A stretch of 64,000 nucleotides of DNA from Shimia_B sp038527375 (GTDB lineage: Bacteria; Pseudomonadota; Alphaproteobacteria; Rhodobacterales; Rhodobacteraceae): the NCBI GenBank assembly GCA_038527375.1, contig JBCBFU010000007.1:1-64000 (forward strand), in the 5' to 3' direction. The notes below the pieces were generated by a model, which was given only the letters and a program-made list of their open reading frames with translations, had not been told where the DNA came from and ran no database searches. Numbering within the stretch: the first letter of the stretch is position 1; each line of letters starts with the position of its first letter. Shown here piece by piece: positions 42,419 through 51,917 of this stretch. A program made the position numbers and the translations under genes.

Positions 42419-45400
42419 TCAGAGGTCGAGGATGAGCGTCCCGCCCGCCTCCGCTGCGCGGGATTGGCAGGTGATCATCCGCGTCTCACGCTCGGCCCGT
42501 GACAGCACGTAATCGCGGTGCTCCACGTTACCTTCGATCACGCCGCATTGGCACACGCCGCACAGCCCGTCGGCGCATTTCACGTCGACAGGCACGCCCG
42601 CCGCGATCAGTGCATCCGATAGGGGGGTATCGGCGTCGACATCAACCGTGCGGCCCGACCGCGCGAGGGTCACGCGGAAGGGGCTGTTCTCCCAATCCGG
42701 GGCCTCTGGCACGGCGAAGTATTCGGTGTGGATGGCGTCTTCGGGAAGGCCAGCCCCGCGCGCGGCACTCCCAACGGCCTCCATGTAGCCATCCGGCCCG
42801 CAGCAGTAGACATGCGTGCCGTCGCCCGCCCCGGTGAGGCTGGCCGCCAGATCAAGACGCCCGCCTTCGTCCGACACGTGCAGGTGCGCGCGGTCCGCCC
42901 AAGGCGTGCCCGCAATCAACTCCCAGAGAGCCGCCCGCGCGCGGCGCGGCACCGAGTAGTGCATCTGGAACGGCACATCATCACGGTGCAGCGTATGGGC
43001 CATCGCGATCATCGGCGTGATCCCGATCCCGCCGCCATACAGAAGCGCCGACCGCGTGCCCTCCGCGATGGGAAAGTGGTTGCGCGGGGGCGCGATGAAC
43101 ACCCGCCGTCCGGGTGTGAAGATGCGGTGCATCAGGTGCGACCCACCGCGCCCTTCGTCCTCGCGCAAAACGGCCAGTTGATAGCGATCCCTGACCGCCG
43201 GGTCGCCACACAGCGAATATTGCCGCAGGTATTCGGGCGCCACGACCACATCGATATGCGCACCCGCCGTCCAGCCTGGCAGGGGCGCACGGTCCGGGCG
43301 TTGAAGCGTGTAAAGCGTGATATCTTCACTCAACGGCTCGGCCCCCGTCACCTCGACCCGCAACACCGGCGAGGTCGTGTCGTTGGTGTAGACATGGCGC
43401 GGCCCTTTGCCCGCCTTGTAGTCCTCGGCGCTGACCATCTCCTGATAGGCCGCGATCCCGGCTTCGCGGTCCATGGGGTCCGGGAACGGGTGGGGATGGG
43501 CGGCCAGCGGTGCGGGATAGACGGCAAGCGTCTGATCCTCGGCCTTGATCTTGAGGTCGCGTTGCAGCCCCCGCGTGTTCACTGGCACGTCCGTGGGGTG
43601 GTAGCCACCGTCCGGCCCGAGCGCGAGATCCCACCACCATTTCTTGACCGGGTTGATATCACCATTGCCGACCGCATCATCGAGCCGCGACAGCAAGGGC
43701 GCGGCCTTGGGCAGGGTCATCGCGGCCCAACGGAACGGCTTTTCAGCAAAGAGCCCCTCAAGGTTCCACGGGCAGGTCTTCATGCACCGCCCGCACATGG
43801 CCCCGCCTTCGGTTGTCATCCGGTAGGTCGCGCATTTCTGGCTGTCGGATTTCCAGATCTCGTAGCCGTTGAACATCCGCTTGGGGCCCGCCGTGATTGC
43901 CCCCGACGGGCATTCGCGCGCGCATTTGTTGCAGCTTTCGCAGAACGCCTGCAGGCCAAAGTCGATGGGCTGATCATGCTCCAGCGGCATGTCGGTGGTG
44001 ATGACGCCGGATTTCAGGCGCGGACCCAGAAATGGGTTCAGGATCACCTCACCGATGCGGCTGACCTCTCCCAATCCCGACAGCAGCAGGAGCGGCGGTT
44101 GCAGCACATCGCCATCCATCACCGTATGCGCCTTGGCGCTGTAGCCGAGGTTGCGAATGAATTGGGCCAACACGCCGCCCAAGACGGAAAATCTCAGATA
44201 GGCGCGCATGGACTGGGCGACGGATATCCAGTCGTCGCCTGACGCGCCCTCCATCGTATCGAACCCTTGGTCGATCACCATCGAGATCGCCTGATCGTGG
44301 GGCGGCTCGATCACCTCGCCCAAGGCATTGTGGGAATACCAGGTCCAGTCGGGGCAGGCCGACAGACCTACGGCGTCCGCGCCGAGCCAATAGGCGGCGG
44401 CCTTGATCATCTCGCTGTGTTCACGCGGCGACAGGCGCGACACCTCCGCGGACCCCGGCCCCGCTTGCAGCAGGACAAGCGCGCCCAAAAGCCGCCGTTG
44501 CGCCATCGACGGGGCGGCCTTGCGCACATAGGTGCCGCCCGTGGCCTGTTTCTGCACGTGTTTGCCCATGTCCCCGAACTGCGCGCGGGCAAACAGGTCC
44601 GCGCGTTTGGGCACGCGGGGCACGTTGGGCGCGTCGATATAGGTCGTTGGTGTCTCGACGCGCTTGAGCGTCTCGAAAGGGTGGGGGCCCAGCGCGAATT
44701 GGCGGCTCTCATACGGGTGGCCGTTCATCCCGGTCCGCGCTTGGCCGTGACCCAGCCACCAGCCCAACCCCGAAAGCTCGGTCCTTGGTTGATCCGCCAA
44801 GGGGGCCAGCGGCTGATCGGGCGTCATGTCGAAATCGGTAGTGACCACGCTGATGCCGAAGCGATCCCCGATGAAGGGCGCGGTCAGTGTGCCGTCCTCA
44901 ACCGTAGCAAGCCCCGCCGCAACGGCCAGACGGTTCAGGTCCACATCCGTGGCTGTTGGAGTGTGCGCCTTAGCCGCAAAGCCCAAGACGCGCAGGTAAT
45001 TGGCCAGAACCACCGCCACTTCGCCCCCGCGCAGCGCCGCGCGATAGGCCTCAGCCCCCGCGATGGCGGCAGCCCCCGGCTCGGACGGGTCGACGGCGCG
45101 CGGATGCTCGTGGATCAGAACCAGCGCGTGTGTGTGCTCGTCAATTTGCGACGGCGGGGCGGCGGCGGCATCGCGCAGATCGGCCATGATCTGATCGATC
45201 CCGGCGGCCAGGGTTGTCGTCTGCCGCGTCTGCAACGCGTGCGACAGGCGCGCGACCTCCGGGTTGGTGACGGGCTGCGCCAGATGATCGCCTGCCTCCA
45301 GCCGACAGATGCCCGCCATGTCCACGTCCGAGAAATAGGCGAACGACTTGATATGGCGCGCCCGTTCCGCCGGATCGTCCGGGCAGGTCGCCTGCGCGGG

Positions 45401-45604
45401 GTTCACCGCGCCGTCGCGCAAGGTGTCCATCACCGCAAGGTAATCCACCATCGCCGCCGCGATCGACCCGGCCCCACCGTCCGGCGCAGGCAGCGGGACA
45501 TGTGTGGGAACACGATCCGCCTTCGGCGCTGCCACGCGCCGCAACCGCTCCAGCGGGAAGGGACCCAAATGGACCGGGCGTTTGGCAGAGGATCGAAGGC
45601 GCAT
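42419..45604 (-). CDS. reductive dehalogenase-like cobalamin/iron-sulfur protein fused to a ferredoxin reductase
   Basis: 1061 residues in one chain. Residues 50-300 and 335-560 are two copies of the RdhA-type cobalamin domain: each has a helix near ARHIKSFAYF or SEMIKAAAYW, a conserved LGFAAKAHT or LGYSAKAHT, and a VVTTDFDMTPDQP or VITTDMPLEHDQP strand. Two 4Fe-4S motifs follow, CESCNKCARECP (555-565) and CGRCMKTCP (604-612) with a further Cys at 591. Residues 740-965 form an FMN/NAD(P)H oxidoreductase (RQYSLCGDP, YGGGIGITPMIAMA, CCGPDGYM), and residues 975-1061 a plant-type 2Fe-2S ferredoxin (CADGLCGVCQC and C1046). Y423 and K491 sit close to the catalytic Tyr/Lys reported for the Nitratireductor enzyme NpRdhA (positions from memory). 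No Tat signal, so probably cytoplasmic and NAD(P)H-driven, as in Comamonas BhbA. The substrate is unknown. Gene order suggests an operon with the DMGDH-like gene 120 bases downstream. Confidence 0.85.
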   Translation of the reverse strand: MRLRSSAKRPVHLGPFPLERLRRVAAPKADRVPTHVPLPAPDGGAGSIAAAMVDYLAVMDTLRDGAVNPAQATCPDDPAERARHIKSFAYFSDVDMAGICRLEAGDHLAQPVTNPEVARLSHALQTRQTTTLAAGIDQIMADLRDAAAAPPSQIDEHTHALVLIHEHPRAVDPSEPGAAAIAGAEAYRAALRGGEVAVVLANYLRVLGFAAKAHTPTATDVDLNRLAVAAGLATVEDGTLTAPFIGDRFGISVVTTDFDMTPDQPLAPLADQPRTELSGLGWWLGHGQARTGMNGHPYESRQFALGPHPFETLKRVETPTTYIDAPNVPRVPKRADLFARAQFGDMGKHVQKQATGGTYVRKAAPSMAQRRLLGALVLLQAGPGSAEVSRLSPREHSEMIKAAAYWLGADAVGLSACPDWTWYSHNALGEVIEPPHDQAISMVIDQGFDTMEGASGDDWISVAQSMRAYLRFSVLGGVLAQFIRNLGYSAKAHTVMDGDVLQPPLLLLSGLGEVSRIGEVILNPFLGPRLKSGVITTDMPLEHDQPIDFGLQAFCESCNKCARECPSGAITAGPKRMFNGYEIWKSDSQKCATYRMTTEGGAMCGRCMKTCPWNLEGLFAEKPFRWAAMTLPKAAPLLSRLDDAVGNGDINPVKKWWWDLALGPDGGYHPTDVPVNTRGLQRDLKIKAEDQTLAVYPAPLAAHPHPFPDPMDREAGIAAYQEMVSAEDYKAGKGPRHVYTNDTTSPVLRVEVTGAEPLSEDITLYTLQRPDRAPLPGWTAGAHIDVVVAPEYLRQYSLCGDPAVRDRYQLAVLREDEGRGGSHLMHRIFTPGRRVFIAPPRNHFPIAEGTRSALLYGGGIGITPMIAMAHTLHRDDVPFQMHYSVPRRARAALWELIAGTPWADRAHLHVSDEGGRLDLAASLTGAGDGTHVYCCGPDGYMEAVGSAARGAGLPEDAIHTEYFAVPEAPDWENSPFRVTLARSGRTVDVDADTPLSDALIAAGVPVDVKCADGLCGVCQCGVIEGNVEHRDYVLSRAERETRMITCQSRAAEAGGTLILDL

Positions 45605-45713
45605 GGGGTCGGCTCACACTCGGCAGGTCGGCAGCATTCCGCCCCGCTGCGCTGGACAGCCGGGGCATCCTTGGCCTATCCGCTGGGGACACACCAAGCA
45701 AGGCAGCCCACAG

Positions 45714-47057
45714 ATGGAACGCAAGCTCTTTGGCACCGACGGGGTGCGCGGCGAGGCCAACACCTTCCCCATGACCGCAGAGGCCGCCTTGCGGCTGGGC
45801 GCGGCGGCGGGGCGGTATTTCCGCCGCTCGGACCGCACCCATCAGGTCGTGATCGGCAAGGACACGCGCCGCTCTGGCTACATGCTGGAAAACGCGCTCA
45901 CGGCGGGGTTCACGTCCGTGGGTATGGATGTCGTTCTGGTCGGGCCGGTGCCGACGCCTGCCGTGGGAATGCTCACAACCTCCATGCGCGCCGATGTGGG
46001 CGTCATGATCTCGGCCAGTCACAACCCGCACCACGACAACGGGATCAAGTTCTTTGGCCCCGATGGTTTCAAGCTTTCGGACGAGGCCGAGGCCGAGATT
46101 GAGGCGCTCTTTGCCGAAGGCGTGCGCCTTGCCCAGCCCGCAAAGATCGGGCGCGCGGGCCGCGTGGAAAGCGCGACGGGTCGCTATGTCGAGGCCGTGA
46201 AATCCTCGCTCCCCCGCGGGCAGAGTTTCGAGGACCTCAAGATCGTTGTCGATTGCGCCAATGGTGCGGGCTACAAGGCCGCCCCGCAGGTCCTGTGGGA
46301 ATTGGGCGCGGATGTGGTGCCGCTGGGCGTGTCGCCCAACGGGTTCAACATCAACGACAAATGTGGATCGACCGCCCCGGACCAACTGGCGCAAGCGGTC
46401 GTGGCCCATGGCGCGGATGTGGGCATCGCGCTCGATGGGGATGCCGACCGGATCATCGTCGTGGATGAAAAGGGTCAGGTCGCGGATGGCGATCAATTGA
46501 TGGGCCTGATTGCGTCGCGCTGGGCGCGCGAGGGGCGGCTTGCCGGGCGCACTCTTGTGGCGACGGTGATGTCCAATCTGGGCCTCGAGCGTTGGCTGGC
46601 CGATCAGCAGGTCGCGCTCCACCGGACCAAGGTAGGGGACCGCTACGTGGTCGAGGCCATGCGCCGCGATGGCTTCAACCTGGGGGGGGAGCAATCGGGC
46701 CATATCGTCATGGCCGACCACGCCACCACGGGCGACGGCCTGTTGGCTGGGCTGCAATTCGTGTCCGCAATGATCGACAGCGGAAAATCCGCCAGCACGC
46801 TGGCGCGCAATTTCGACCCCTTTCCGCAAAAGATGGAAAACGTGCGCTACGCTAAAGGAACCGACCCGCTGGAAACCGCGCCCGTCAAGGCCGCCATCGC
46901 CGCCGCCGAGGCCCAACTGGCCGCAGCCGGGCGTCTGTTGATCCGCAAGTCCGGCACCGAGCCCGTGATCCGTGTCATGGCCGAACACGAGGACGCGCAG
47001 GTCATCGACGCGGCCATCGGGGCGGTCGTGGCCGAAATCGAAGCGAGTGCCGCCTGA
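45714..47057 (+). CDS. glmM: phosphoglucosamine mutase
   Basis: 447 residues: KLFGTDGVRGEAN at the start, the phosphoserine loop VMISASHNPHHDNG (S102), metal motif LDGDADRIIVVDE, EQSGHIVMADHATTGDG sugar loop and the phosphate-binding IRKSGTEPVIRVMAE near the end. It converts glucosamine 6-phosphate to glucosamine 1-phosphate for UDP-GlcNAc, hence peptidoglycan and LPS. ATG at 45714 fits the family start. It is divergent from the RdhA-like gene across 109 bases. Confidence 0.95.
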   Translation: MERKLFGTDGVRGEANTFPMTAEAALRLGAAAGRYFRRSDRTHQVVIGKDTRRSGYMLENALTAGFTSVGMDVVLVGPVPTPAVGMLTTSMRADVGVMISASHNPHHDNGIKFFGPDGFKLSDEAEAEIEALFAEGVRLAQPAKIGRAGRVESATGRYVEAVKSSLPRGQSFEDLKIVVDCANGAGYKAAPQVLWELGADVVPLGVSPNGFNINDKCGSTAPDQLAQAVVAHGADVGIALDGDADRIIVVDEKGQVADGDQLMGLIASRWAREGRLAGRTLVATVMSNLGLERWLADQQVALHRTKVGDRYVVEAMRRDGFNLGGEQSGHIVMADHATTGDGLLAGLQFVSAMIDSGKSASTLARNFDPFPQKMENVRYAKGTDPLETAPVKAAIAAAEAQLAAAGRLLIRKSGTEPVIRVMAEHEDAQVIDAAIGAVVAEIEASAA

Positions 47058-47150
47058 CCCGTCATTTGGGGTAAAATTGGCGCCTGCATTTACCCAGCGT
47101 TCACCAGCATCGTCGTAGCGTCCCACCAAACAGATTGGTGAGGCGACACG

Positions 47151-47741
47151 ATGAGAGTTGAAGACACGGCGTTGGACGGCGTCAAACTGCTACGTCCCAA
47201 ACGGATCACCGACATCCGCGGATATTTCCAGGAAAGCTGGAACGATCGCGTCATGGCCGACCTGGGCCTGCCGTTGACATTCGTTCAGGAAAATCAGTCC
47301 TTTTCGGCCAAATCCGGCACCCTGCGCGGGTTGCACTATCAGGCGCCACCGGCGGCACAGGGCAAACTTGTGCGTGTGACCACCGGTGAAATTCTGGATG
47401 TGGCCGTCGACGTCCGGGCGGGATCACCGACTTACGGACAGTATGTCTCGGCGGTGCTGAATGCCTCGTCGGGGTGGATGATGTGGGTGCCCGAAGGGTT
47501 CCTGCATGGCTTTGTCACGCGCGCCCACGCGACGACCGTGCAATACCGGACCACCGATTTCTACGCACCCGACTGCGACGGGGCCGTGGCCTTTGACGAC
47601 CCTGATCTCGCCATCGACTGGGGCATCGATCTGGACGCAGCGATCACCTCTCCCAAGGACGCGGACGCGCCGCGCCTGCGCGACTGGGTATCGCCATTTT
47701 CCGTGTCTCCTGCGTCTCGCGCCCAGGAGGTGCCGGCATGA
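47151..47741 (+). CDS. rfbC: dTDP-4-dehydrorhamnose 3,5-epimerase
   Basis: 196 residues of the RmlC cupin family: GYFQESWNDRVM, FVQENQSFSAKSGTLRGLHYQ (catalytic His in the GLHYQ block), LVRVTTGEILDVAVDVR, and WVPEGFLHGFVT. It is the first gene of the overlapping rfbCBDA operon for dTDP-L-rhamnose. The stop overlaps the rfbB start (ATGA). Confidence 0.93.
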   Translation: MRVEDTALDGVKLLRPKRITDIRGYFQESWNDRVMADLGLPLTFVQENQSFSAKSGTLRGLHYQAPPAAQGKLVRVTTGEILDVAVDVRAGSPTYGQYVSAVLNASSGWMMWVPEGFLHGFVTRAHATTVQYRTTDFYAPDCDGAVAFDDPDLAIDWGIDLDAAITSPKDADAPRLRDWVSPFSVSPASRAQEVPA

Positions 47742-48820
47742 GGATGATCGTCACCGGCGGTGCCGGCTTTATCGGATCCCGTCTTGTCCGCCGCGCGGTG
47801 GAGTTGGGGCATGAGGTGCTCAATATCGACGCGCTGACCTACGCGGCGTCCGTCTCCTCCGTCTGGGATCTCGAAGAGATGCCGAATTACCGGCTGGAGC
47901 CTGCAGATATCACCGACCGCGCCATCATGGACCGCCTGATCGCGGACCATCGACCCGACGCGATCCTGCATCTGGCCGCCGAAAGCCATGTGGACCGCTC
48001 GATCGAAGGGCCGGGGGTCTTTGCCCAGACCAATATGATGGGCACCTTTACCTTGCTTGAGGGCGCGCGCGCCTACTGGACCCGCGCCGGTCAGCCGGAT
48101 GATTTCCGCTTCTATCAGGTCTCAACGGACGAGGTCTTTGGCGCCTTGGGGCCAGAAGGCCGGTTTACGGAAACCACGGCCTATCGCCCCAACAGTCCCT
48201 ATTCGGCGACCAAGGCGGCGGGCGATCACCTCGTCCGGGCGTGGCATCAGACCTATGGCCTGCCGGTCCTGACCAGTCACGCCTCCAACAATTACGGACC
48301 CGGACAACACCCCGAGAAATTCATCCCCAAGATCCTGTCCCGCGCCATCGCGGGAGAGGCGATACCGGTTTACGGCTCGGGCGCGCAATCGCGCGACTGG
48401 ATCCACGTCGACGACCATGTTGATGCGATCCTCACGGTGCTGGAGGCGGGCCGGGTGGGCGAATGCTACAACATCGGGGCGGGGTGCGAATTTCGCAACA
48501 TCGACCTCGCGCGCGCACTGTGCCGATTGCTGCAAACGCGGCGCCCGTCGCACACGCCCTATACCGACCTCATCACCCACGTGGAGGATCGCCCGGGCCA
48601 CGATTTCCGCTACGCGATCGACGCATCCAAGATCACGTCGGAACTGGGGTGGACCCCGCGCTATACGCTCGAGGCCGGGCTGGCGCAGACGATGGATTGG
48701 TACCTCACGCACAGCGCGTGGTGGACCTCCATCCTCGAACGCGACAACCGCGATGTAATGGGCGGCGGCGCGGCGGCTGGCGGCTGGACCCTGCGCGACA
48801 GCGGGGAGGTCGCGGCATGA
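47738..48820 (+). CDS. rfbB: dTDP-glucose 4,6-dehydratase
   Basis: 360 residues: Rossmann loop VTGGAGFIGSRLVRRA, LHLAAESHVDRSIEGP, STDEVFGALG, and catalytic SPYSATKAAGDHLVRAW (Tyr, Lys). It oxidises and dehydrates dTDP-glucose, the second step of dTDP-rhamnose synthesis. Start overlaps rfbC, end overlaps rfbD, both by ATGA. Confidence 0.93.
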   Translation: MRMIVTGGAGFIGSRLVRRAVELGHEVLNIDALTYAASVSSVWDLEEMPNYRLEPADITDRAIMDRLIADHRPDAILHLAAESHVDRSIEGPGVFAQTNMMGTFTLLEGARAYWTRAGQPDDFRFYQVSTDEVFGALGPEGRFTETTAYRPNSPYSATKAAGDHLVRAWHQTYGLPVLTSHASNNYGPGQHPEKFIPKILSRAIAGEAIPVYGSGAQSRDWIHVDDHVDAILTVLEAGRVGECYNIGAGCEFRNIDLARALCRLLQTRRPSHTPYTDLITHVEDRPGHDFRYAIDASKITSELGWTPRYTLEAGLAQTMDWYLTHSAWWTSILERDNRDVMGGGAAAGGWTLRDSGEVAA

Positions 48821-49722
48821 GGGTTCTGGTCTTTGGCGCGACCGGTCAGGTGGGCAGCGAATTGATGCGCGATCCGCGCGCGGTCGGGCTGACCCGCGCA
48901 GATGCCGATCTCCGCGACCCCGCGGCATGTGCCAACATCATCAAACGCGCAAACGTTGACGCCATCATCAACGCAGCGGCCTACACGGATGTGGATGGGG
49001 CCGAAAAGGCGCCGGGCCTCGCGCATGTGATCAACGGGCGCGCGCCCTCGGCCATGGCCATCGCGGCGGCGCGCCGCGACATCCCGTTCCTGCACATCTC
49101 AACCGACTATGTGTTTGACGGCAAAGGGCACGCGGCCTGGACCCCGAAGGACCCCACGGCGCCGCTGCAGGCCTATGGCCGCTCCAAGCTCGCCGCGGAG
49201 CGCACCATACGCGAAATCGACGGCCCCCACGCGATCCTGCGGACATCCTGGGTGTTCTCGGACGGGGGCCACAACTTTCCGCGCTCGATCCTGCGCGCAG
49301 CGGCCACGCGCGACGAGATCGCGGTCGTCAACGATCAGGTGGGTGCGCCCACCTATGCGGCTGACATCGCGGAAACCCTTTTGCAGATGGCTGAACAGCT
49401 CGTTGCACGTCCGTCAAAAAGCGGCCTCTATCACTATGCGTCCCACGCGCCGCTGACCTGGGCGGCCTATGCGCGGGAGGTCTTGCAGGCGGCAGGGTCC
49501 GAGACGCTCATCCGCGGCATCCCCAGCAGCGCGCGCCCTACACCGGCCAAACGCCCGGCCAATAGCCGCCTGTGCTGTGCCTCCCTGCGCGATGTTTTCG
49601 GGATTGAGCGTCCCGACTGGCGGACCCGCTTGCCCGGCGTTGTGGCCGCATCGGGCCAATCGCGATCCGGCACGGCACAACCGTCCACCTCGCGGCCCGC
49701 CACAAGGAGGTGGAGCGCATGA
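48817..49722 (+). CDS. rfbD: dTDP-4-dehydrorhamnose reductase
   Basis: 301 residues: VLVFGATGQVGSELM at the N-terminus, INAAAYTDVDGAEKAPGLA, ISTDYVFDGKG, the Tyr-Lys pair in LQAYGRSKLAAERTIRE, and DQVGAPTYAADIAETLL near the C-terminus. It performs the last step to dTDP-L-rhamnose. ATG at 48817 overlaps the rfbB stop. The C-terminus extends past the usual end with a Ser/Arg-rich tail. Confidence 0.92.
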   Translation: MRVLVFGATGQVGSELMRDPRAVGLTRADADLRDPAACANIIKRANVDAIINAAAYTDVDGAEKAPGLAHVINGRAPSAMAIAAARRDIPFLHISTDYVFDGKGHAAWTPKDPTAPLQAYGRSKLAAERTIREIDGPHAILRTSWVFSDGGHNFPRSILRAAATRDEIAVVNDQVGAPTYAADIAETLLQMAEQLVARPSKSGLYHYASHAPLTWAAYAREVLQAAGSETLIRGIPSSARPTPAKRPANSRLCCASLRDVFGIERPDWRTRLPGVVAASGQSRSGTAQPSTSRPATRRWSA

Positions 49723-50681
49723 CAAACCACAAGACAGCCCCGCCGCGCGGAACGTGCCCGCAACGCAAGGGCATCATCCTCGCCGGGGGGACGGGATCGC
49801 GCCTGTGGCCGCTGACGCACAGCGTCTCCAAGCAGTTGTTGCCGGTCTATGACAAGCCGATGATCTACTACCCGCTCACGCAACTCCTGCAGGCGGGCAT
49901 CCGCGAGATCGCGGTCATCACCACCCCCCGAGACCAGGCGCAGTATCAGGCGCTTTTGGGCGACGGGCGGCAGTGGGGCGTGGCGATCACCTATCTGGTG
50001 CAACCTCGCCCGGGTGGCGTGGCGCAGGCCTTTGTGCTGGCCGAAGACTTCCTTGCGGGATCGTCCTGCCTGTTGGCGCTGGGTGACAACATCCACCTTG
50101 TACCACGCGGCAGCACGGCCCCCGCCGCACGGCTCGCGGCATCGCAATCCTGCGGCATTGTCGGCGTGCCTGTCTCGGACACATCCGCCTACGGGGTCGC
50201 GCGGTTGTCGGCCCAGGGCGCGGTCCGCGCGCTCGTCGAAAAACCGCGCGCGGGCGGGCCGGGGCTCGCCGTGACGGGTCTCTACGCGCTCGATCACCGC
50301 GCCCCGACGATGGCGCGGTCCCTGCGCCCCTCCAAACGGGGCGAGCTGGAGATCGTCGATCTCCTCAACCTCTATGTGGTCGAATGGGCGGTCGATCTGG
50401 TGCAGATGCCCGCCGATGCGCAGTGGTTTGATGCGGGCACCCATGACAGCCTCATGGCCGCGGCGGACTGCGTGCGCGGCTTGCAGGACAGGCAAAGCCG
50501 GTTGGTCGGCTCGCCCGATCTGGCCGCGCTCGAAAACGGGTGGATCGACGCGGCAGAACTTGCCGCCCGCGTGAAAGGGTGCGGCGCGTCGGGGTATGGT
50601 CGCGCGCTCCTTCGCCACCTCGCGACGATGGACAAAGTCGCAGGCCCCCCCACGGATATCCCGGTCCCCAACGCCGCGTGA
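49719..50681 (+). CDS. rfbA: glucose-1-phosphate thymidylyltransferase
   Basis: 320 residues: the nucleotidyltransferase start KGIILAGGTGSRLWPLTHSV, KQLLPVYDKPMIYYPL, LALGDNIHLV (Asp metal ligand), and WFDAGTHDSLMAAADCV. It makes dTDP-glucose, the entry step. ATG at 49719 has AAGGAGG upstream and overlaps the rfbD stop. The conserved YGV/FDE region is more divergent than usual (VSDTSAYGVARLSAQG), yet the active-site residues are present. Confidence 0.9.
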   Translation: MTNHKTAPPRGTCPQRKGIILAGGTGSRLWPLTHSVSKQLLPVYDKPMIYYPLTQLLQAGIREIAVITTPRDQAQYQALLGDGRQWGVAITYLVQPRPGGVAQAFVLAEDFLAGSSCLLALGDNIHLVPRGSTAPAARLAASQSCGIVGVPVSDTSAYGVARLSAQGAVRALVEKPRAGGPGLAVTGLYALDHRAPTMARSLRPSKRGELEIVDLLNLYVVEWAVDLVQMPADAQWFDAGTHDSLMAAADCVRGLQDRQSRLVGSPDLAALENGWIDAAELAARVKGCGASGYGRALLRHLATMDKVAGPPTDIPVPNAA

Positions 50682-50900
50682 GGGCAGGTGACAGCCCGCT
50701 GCCAACCGCCGCGCGCGCGCTATCTGAGCCCGCACGCGTGGCCGCTGCCACCGCCTTCTTTCTGCGCATCGGGGCAACGAAGGCTACCCCTCTGCGAAAC
50801 CAGACCCGCCAATCCTTTACTTGCGCGCCAGAAGCGTGTTTGACCAACCCGCGCCGCTTTTGCAGGGGCGCGACGAGTACGCAAAAAGGCAGGGCCAAGA

Positions 50901-51917
50901 ATGGCGCGAACGATCCTGTTAACCGGTGGCGCAGGCTATATCGGCTCGCACACCTATGTGGCCCTGATCGAGGCCGGGTACGACGTTGTCATCATCGACA
51001 ATTTCGACAATTCCAGCCGCTCGGTCCTGGATCGTCTGGCGCGGCTGACGGGACAGAACCGCGTCAAATGCCACGAGGGGTCGGTCCTGGATCGCGCATT
51101 CGTGGCTGATGTCTTCGATCAATACGACTTTGATGGCGTGGTGCATTTCGCCGCCAAAAAGGCCGTGGGCGAAAGCGTTCGGCTGCCGCTCGATTACGTG
51201 GACACCAATGTGACGGGGCTTTTGTCGATCCTCGCGGCGATGGACGCGCGCGACGTGCGCAAGCTGGTCTTCTCCAGCTCGGCCACCGTCCACGGCGATC
51301 CGCCGGTGATCCCGATCACCGAAGACTTGCCGCTGAACTACACAAACCCCTACAGCTTTACCAAAGTCGTCAGCGAACAGATCCTCGAACAGGCAACCCA
51401 CGCCAATGCCGATTGGGCCTTTGGCATCTTGCGCTATTTCAACCCTGTGGGCGCCCACCCGTCGGGCCTGATCGGCGAGGATCCGTTTGATATCCCCAAC
51501 AATCTGATGCCCTACATCGCCAAGGTTGCGGCGGGCGAGCTGCCGCATCTGACGGTGTTCGGCACCGACTATGACACGCCCGACGGCACAGGCGTGCGCG
51601 ACTATATCCATGTGCAGGACCTCGCCCGCGGGCACGTCCTGTCGCTCGATGCGCTGTTCCGTCAGGACGAAGGGCACACCGTCAATATCGGCACCGGCAA
51701 CGGGGTGTCCGTGCTCGAGATGTTGGCGGCCTATAGCGCGGCCTGCGGGCGCGAGTTGCCCCGCGAATTCGGCCCCCGCCGTGACGGCGATGTGGCGACG
51801 CTTCTGGCCGATCCGTCCCGTGCGCGGGCGCTTCTGGGGTTCGAGGCGCAGCATAGCCTCGACGATATGTGCACCAGCAGCTGGAACTGGATCAACACCG
51901 GCGCGAAGGAGGCATGA
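50901..51917 (+). CDS. galE: UDP-glucose 4-epimerase
   Basis: 338 residues: LLTGGAGYIGSHTYVALIE, VHFAAKKAVGESVRLPLDYVD, FSSSATVHGDP, YSFTKVVSEQILE (catalytic Tyr and Lys), RYFNPVGAHPSGLIGED and a late DYIHVQDLARGH. It interconverts UDP-glucose and UDP-galactose for polysaccharide synthesis. A 219-base gap from rfbA suggests its own promoter. The end overlaps the next epimerase (ATGA). Confidence 0.92.
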   Translation: MARTILLTGGAGYIGSHTYVALIEAGYDVVIIDNFDNSSRSVLDRLARLTGQNRVKCHEGSVLDRAFVADVFDQYDFDGVVHFAAKKAVGESVRLPLDYVDTNVTGLLSILAAMDARDVRKLVFSSSATVHGDPPVIPITEDLPLNYTNPYSFTKVVSEQILEQATHANADWAFGILRYFNPVGAHPSGLIGEDPFDIPNNLMPYIAKVAAGELPHLTVFGTDYDTPDGTGVRDYIHVQDLARGHVLSLDALFRQDEGHTVNIGTGNGVSVLEMLAAYSAACGRELPREFGPRRDGDVATLLADPSRARALLGFEAQHSLDDMCTSSWNWINTGAKEA

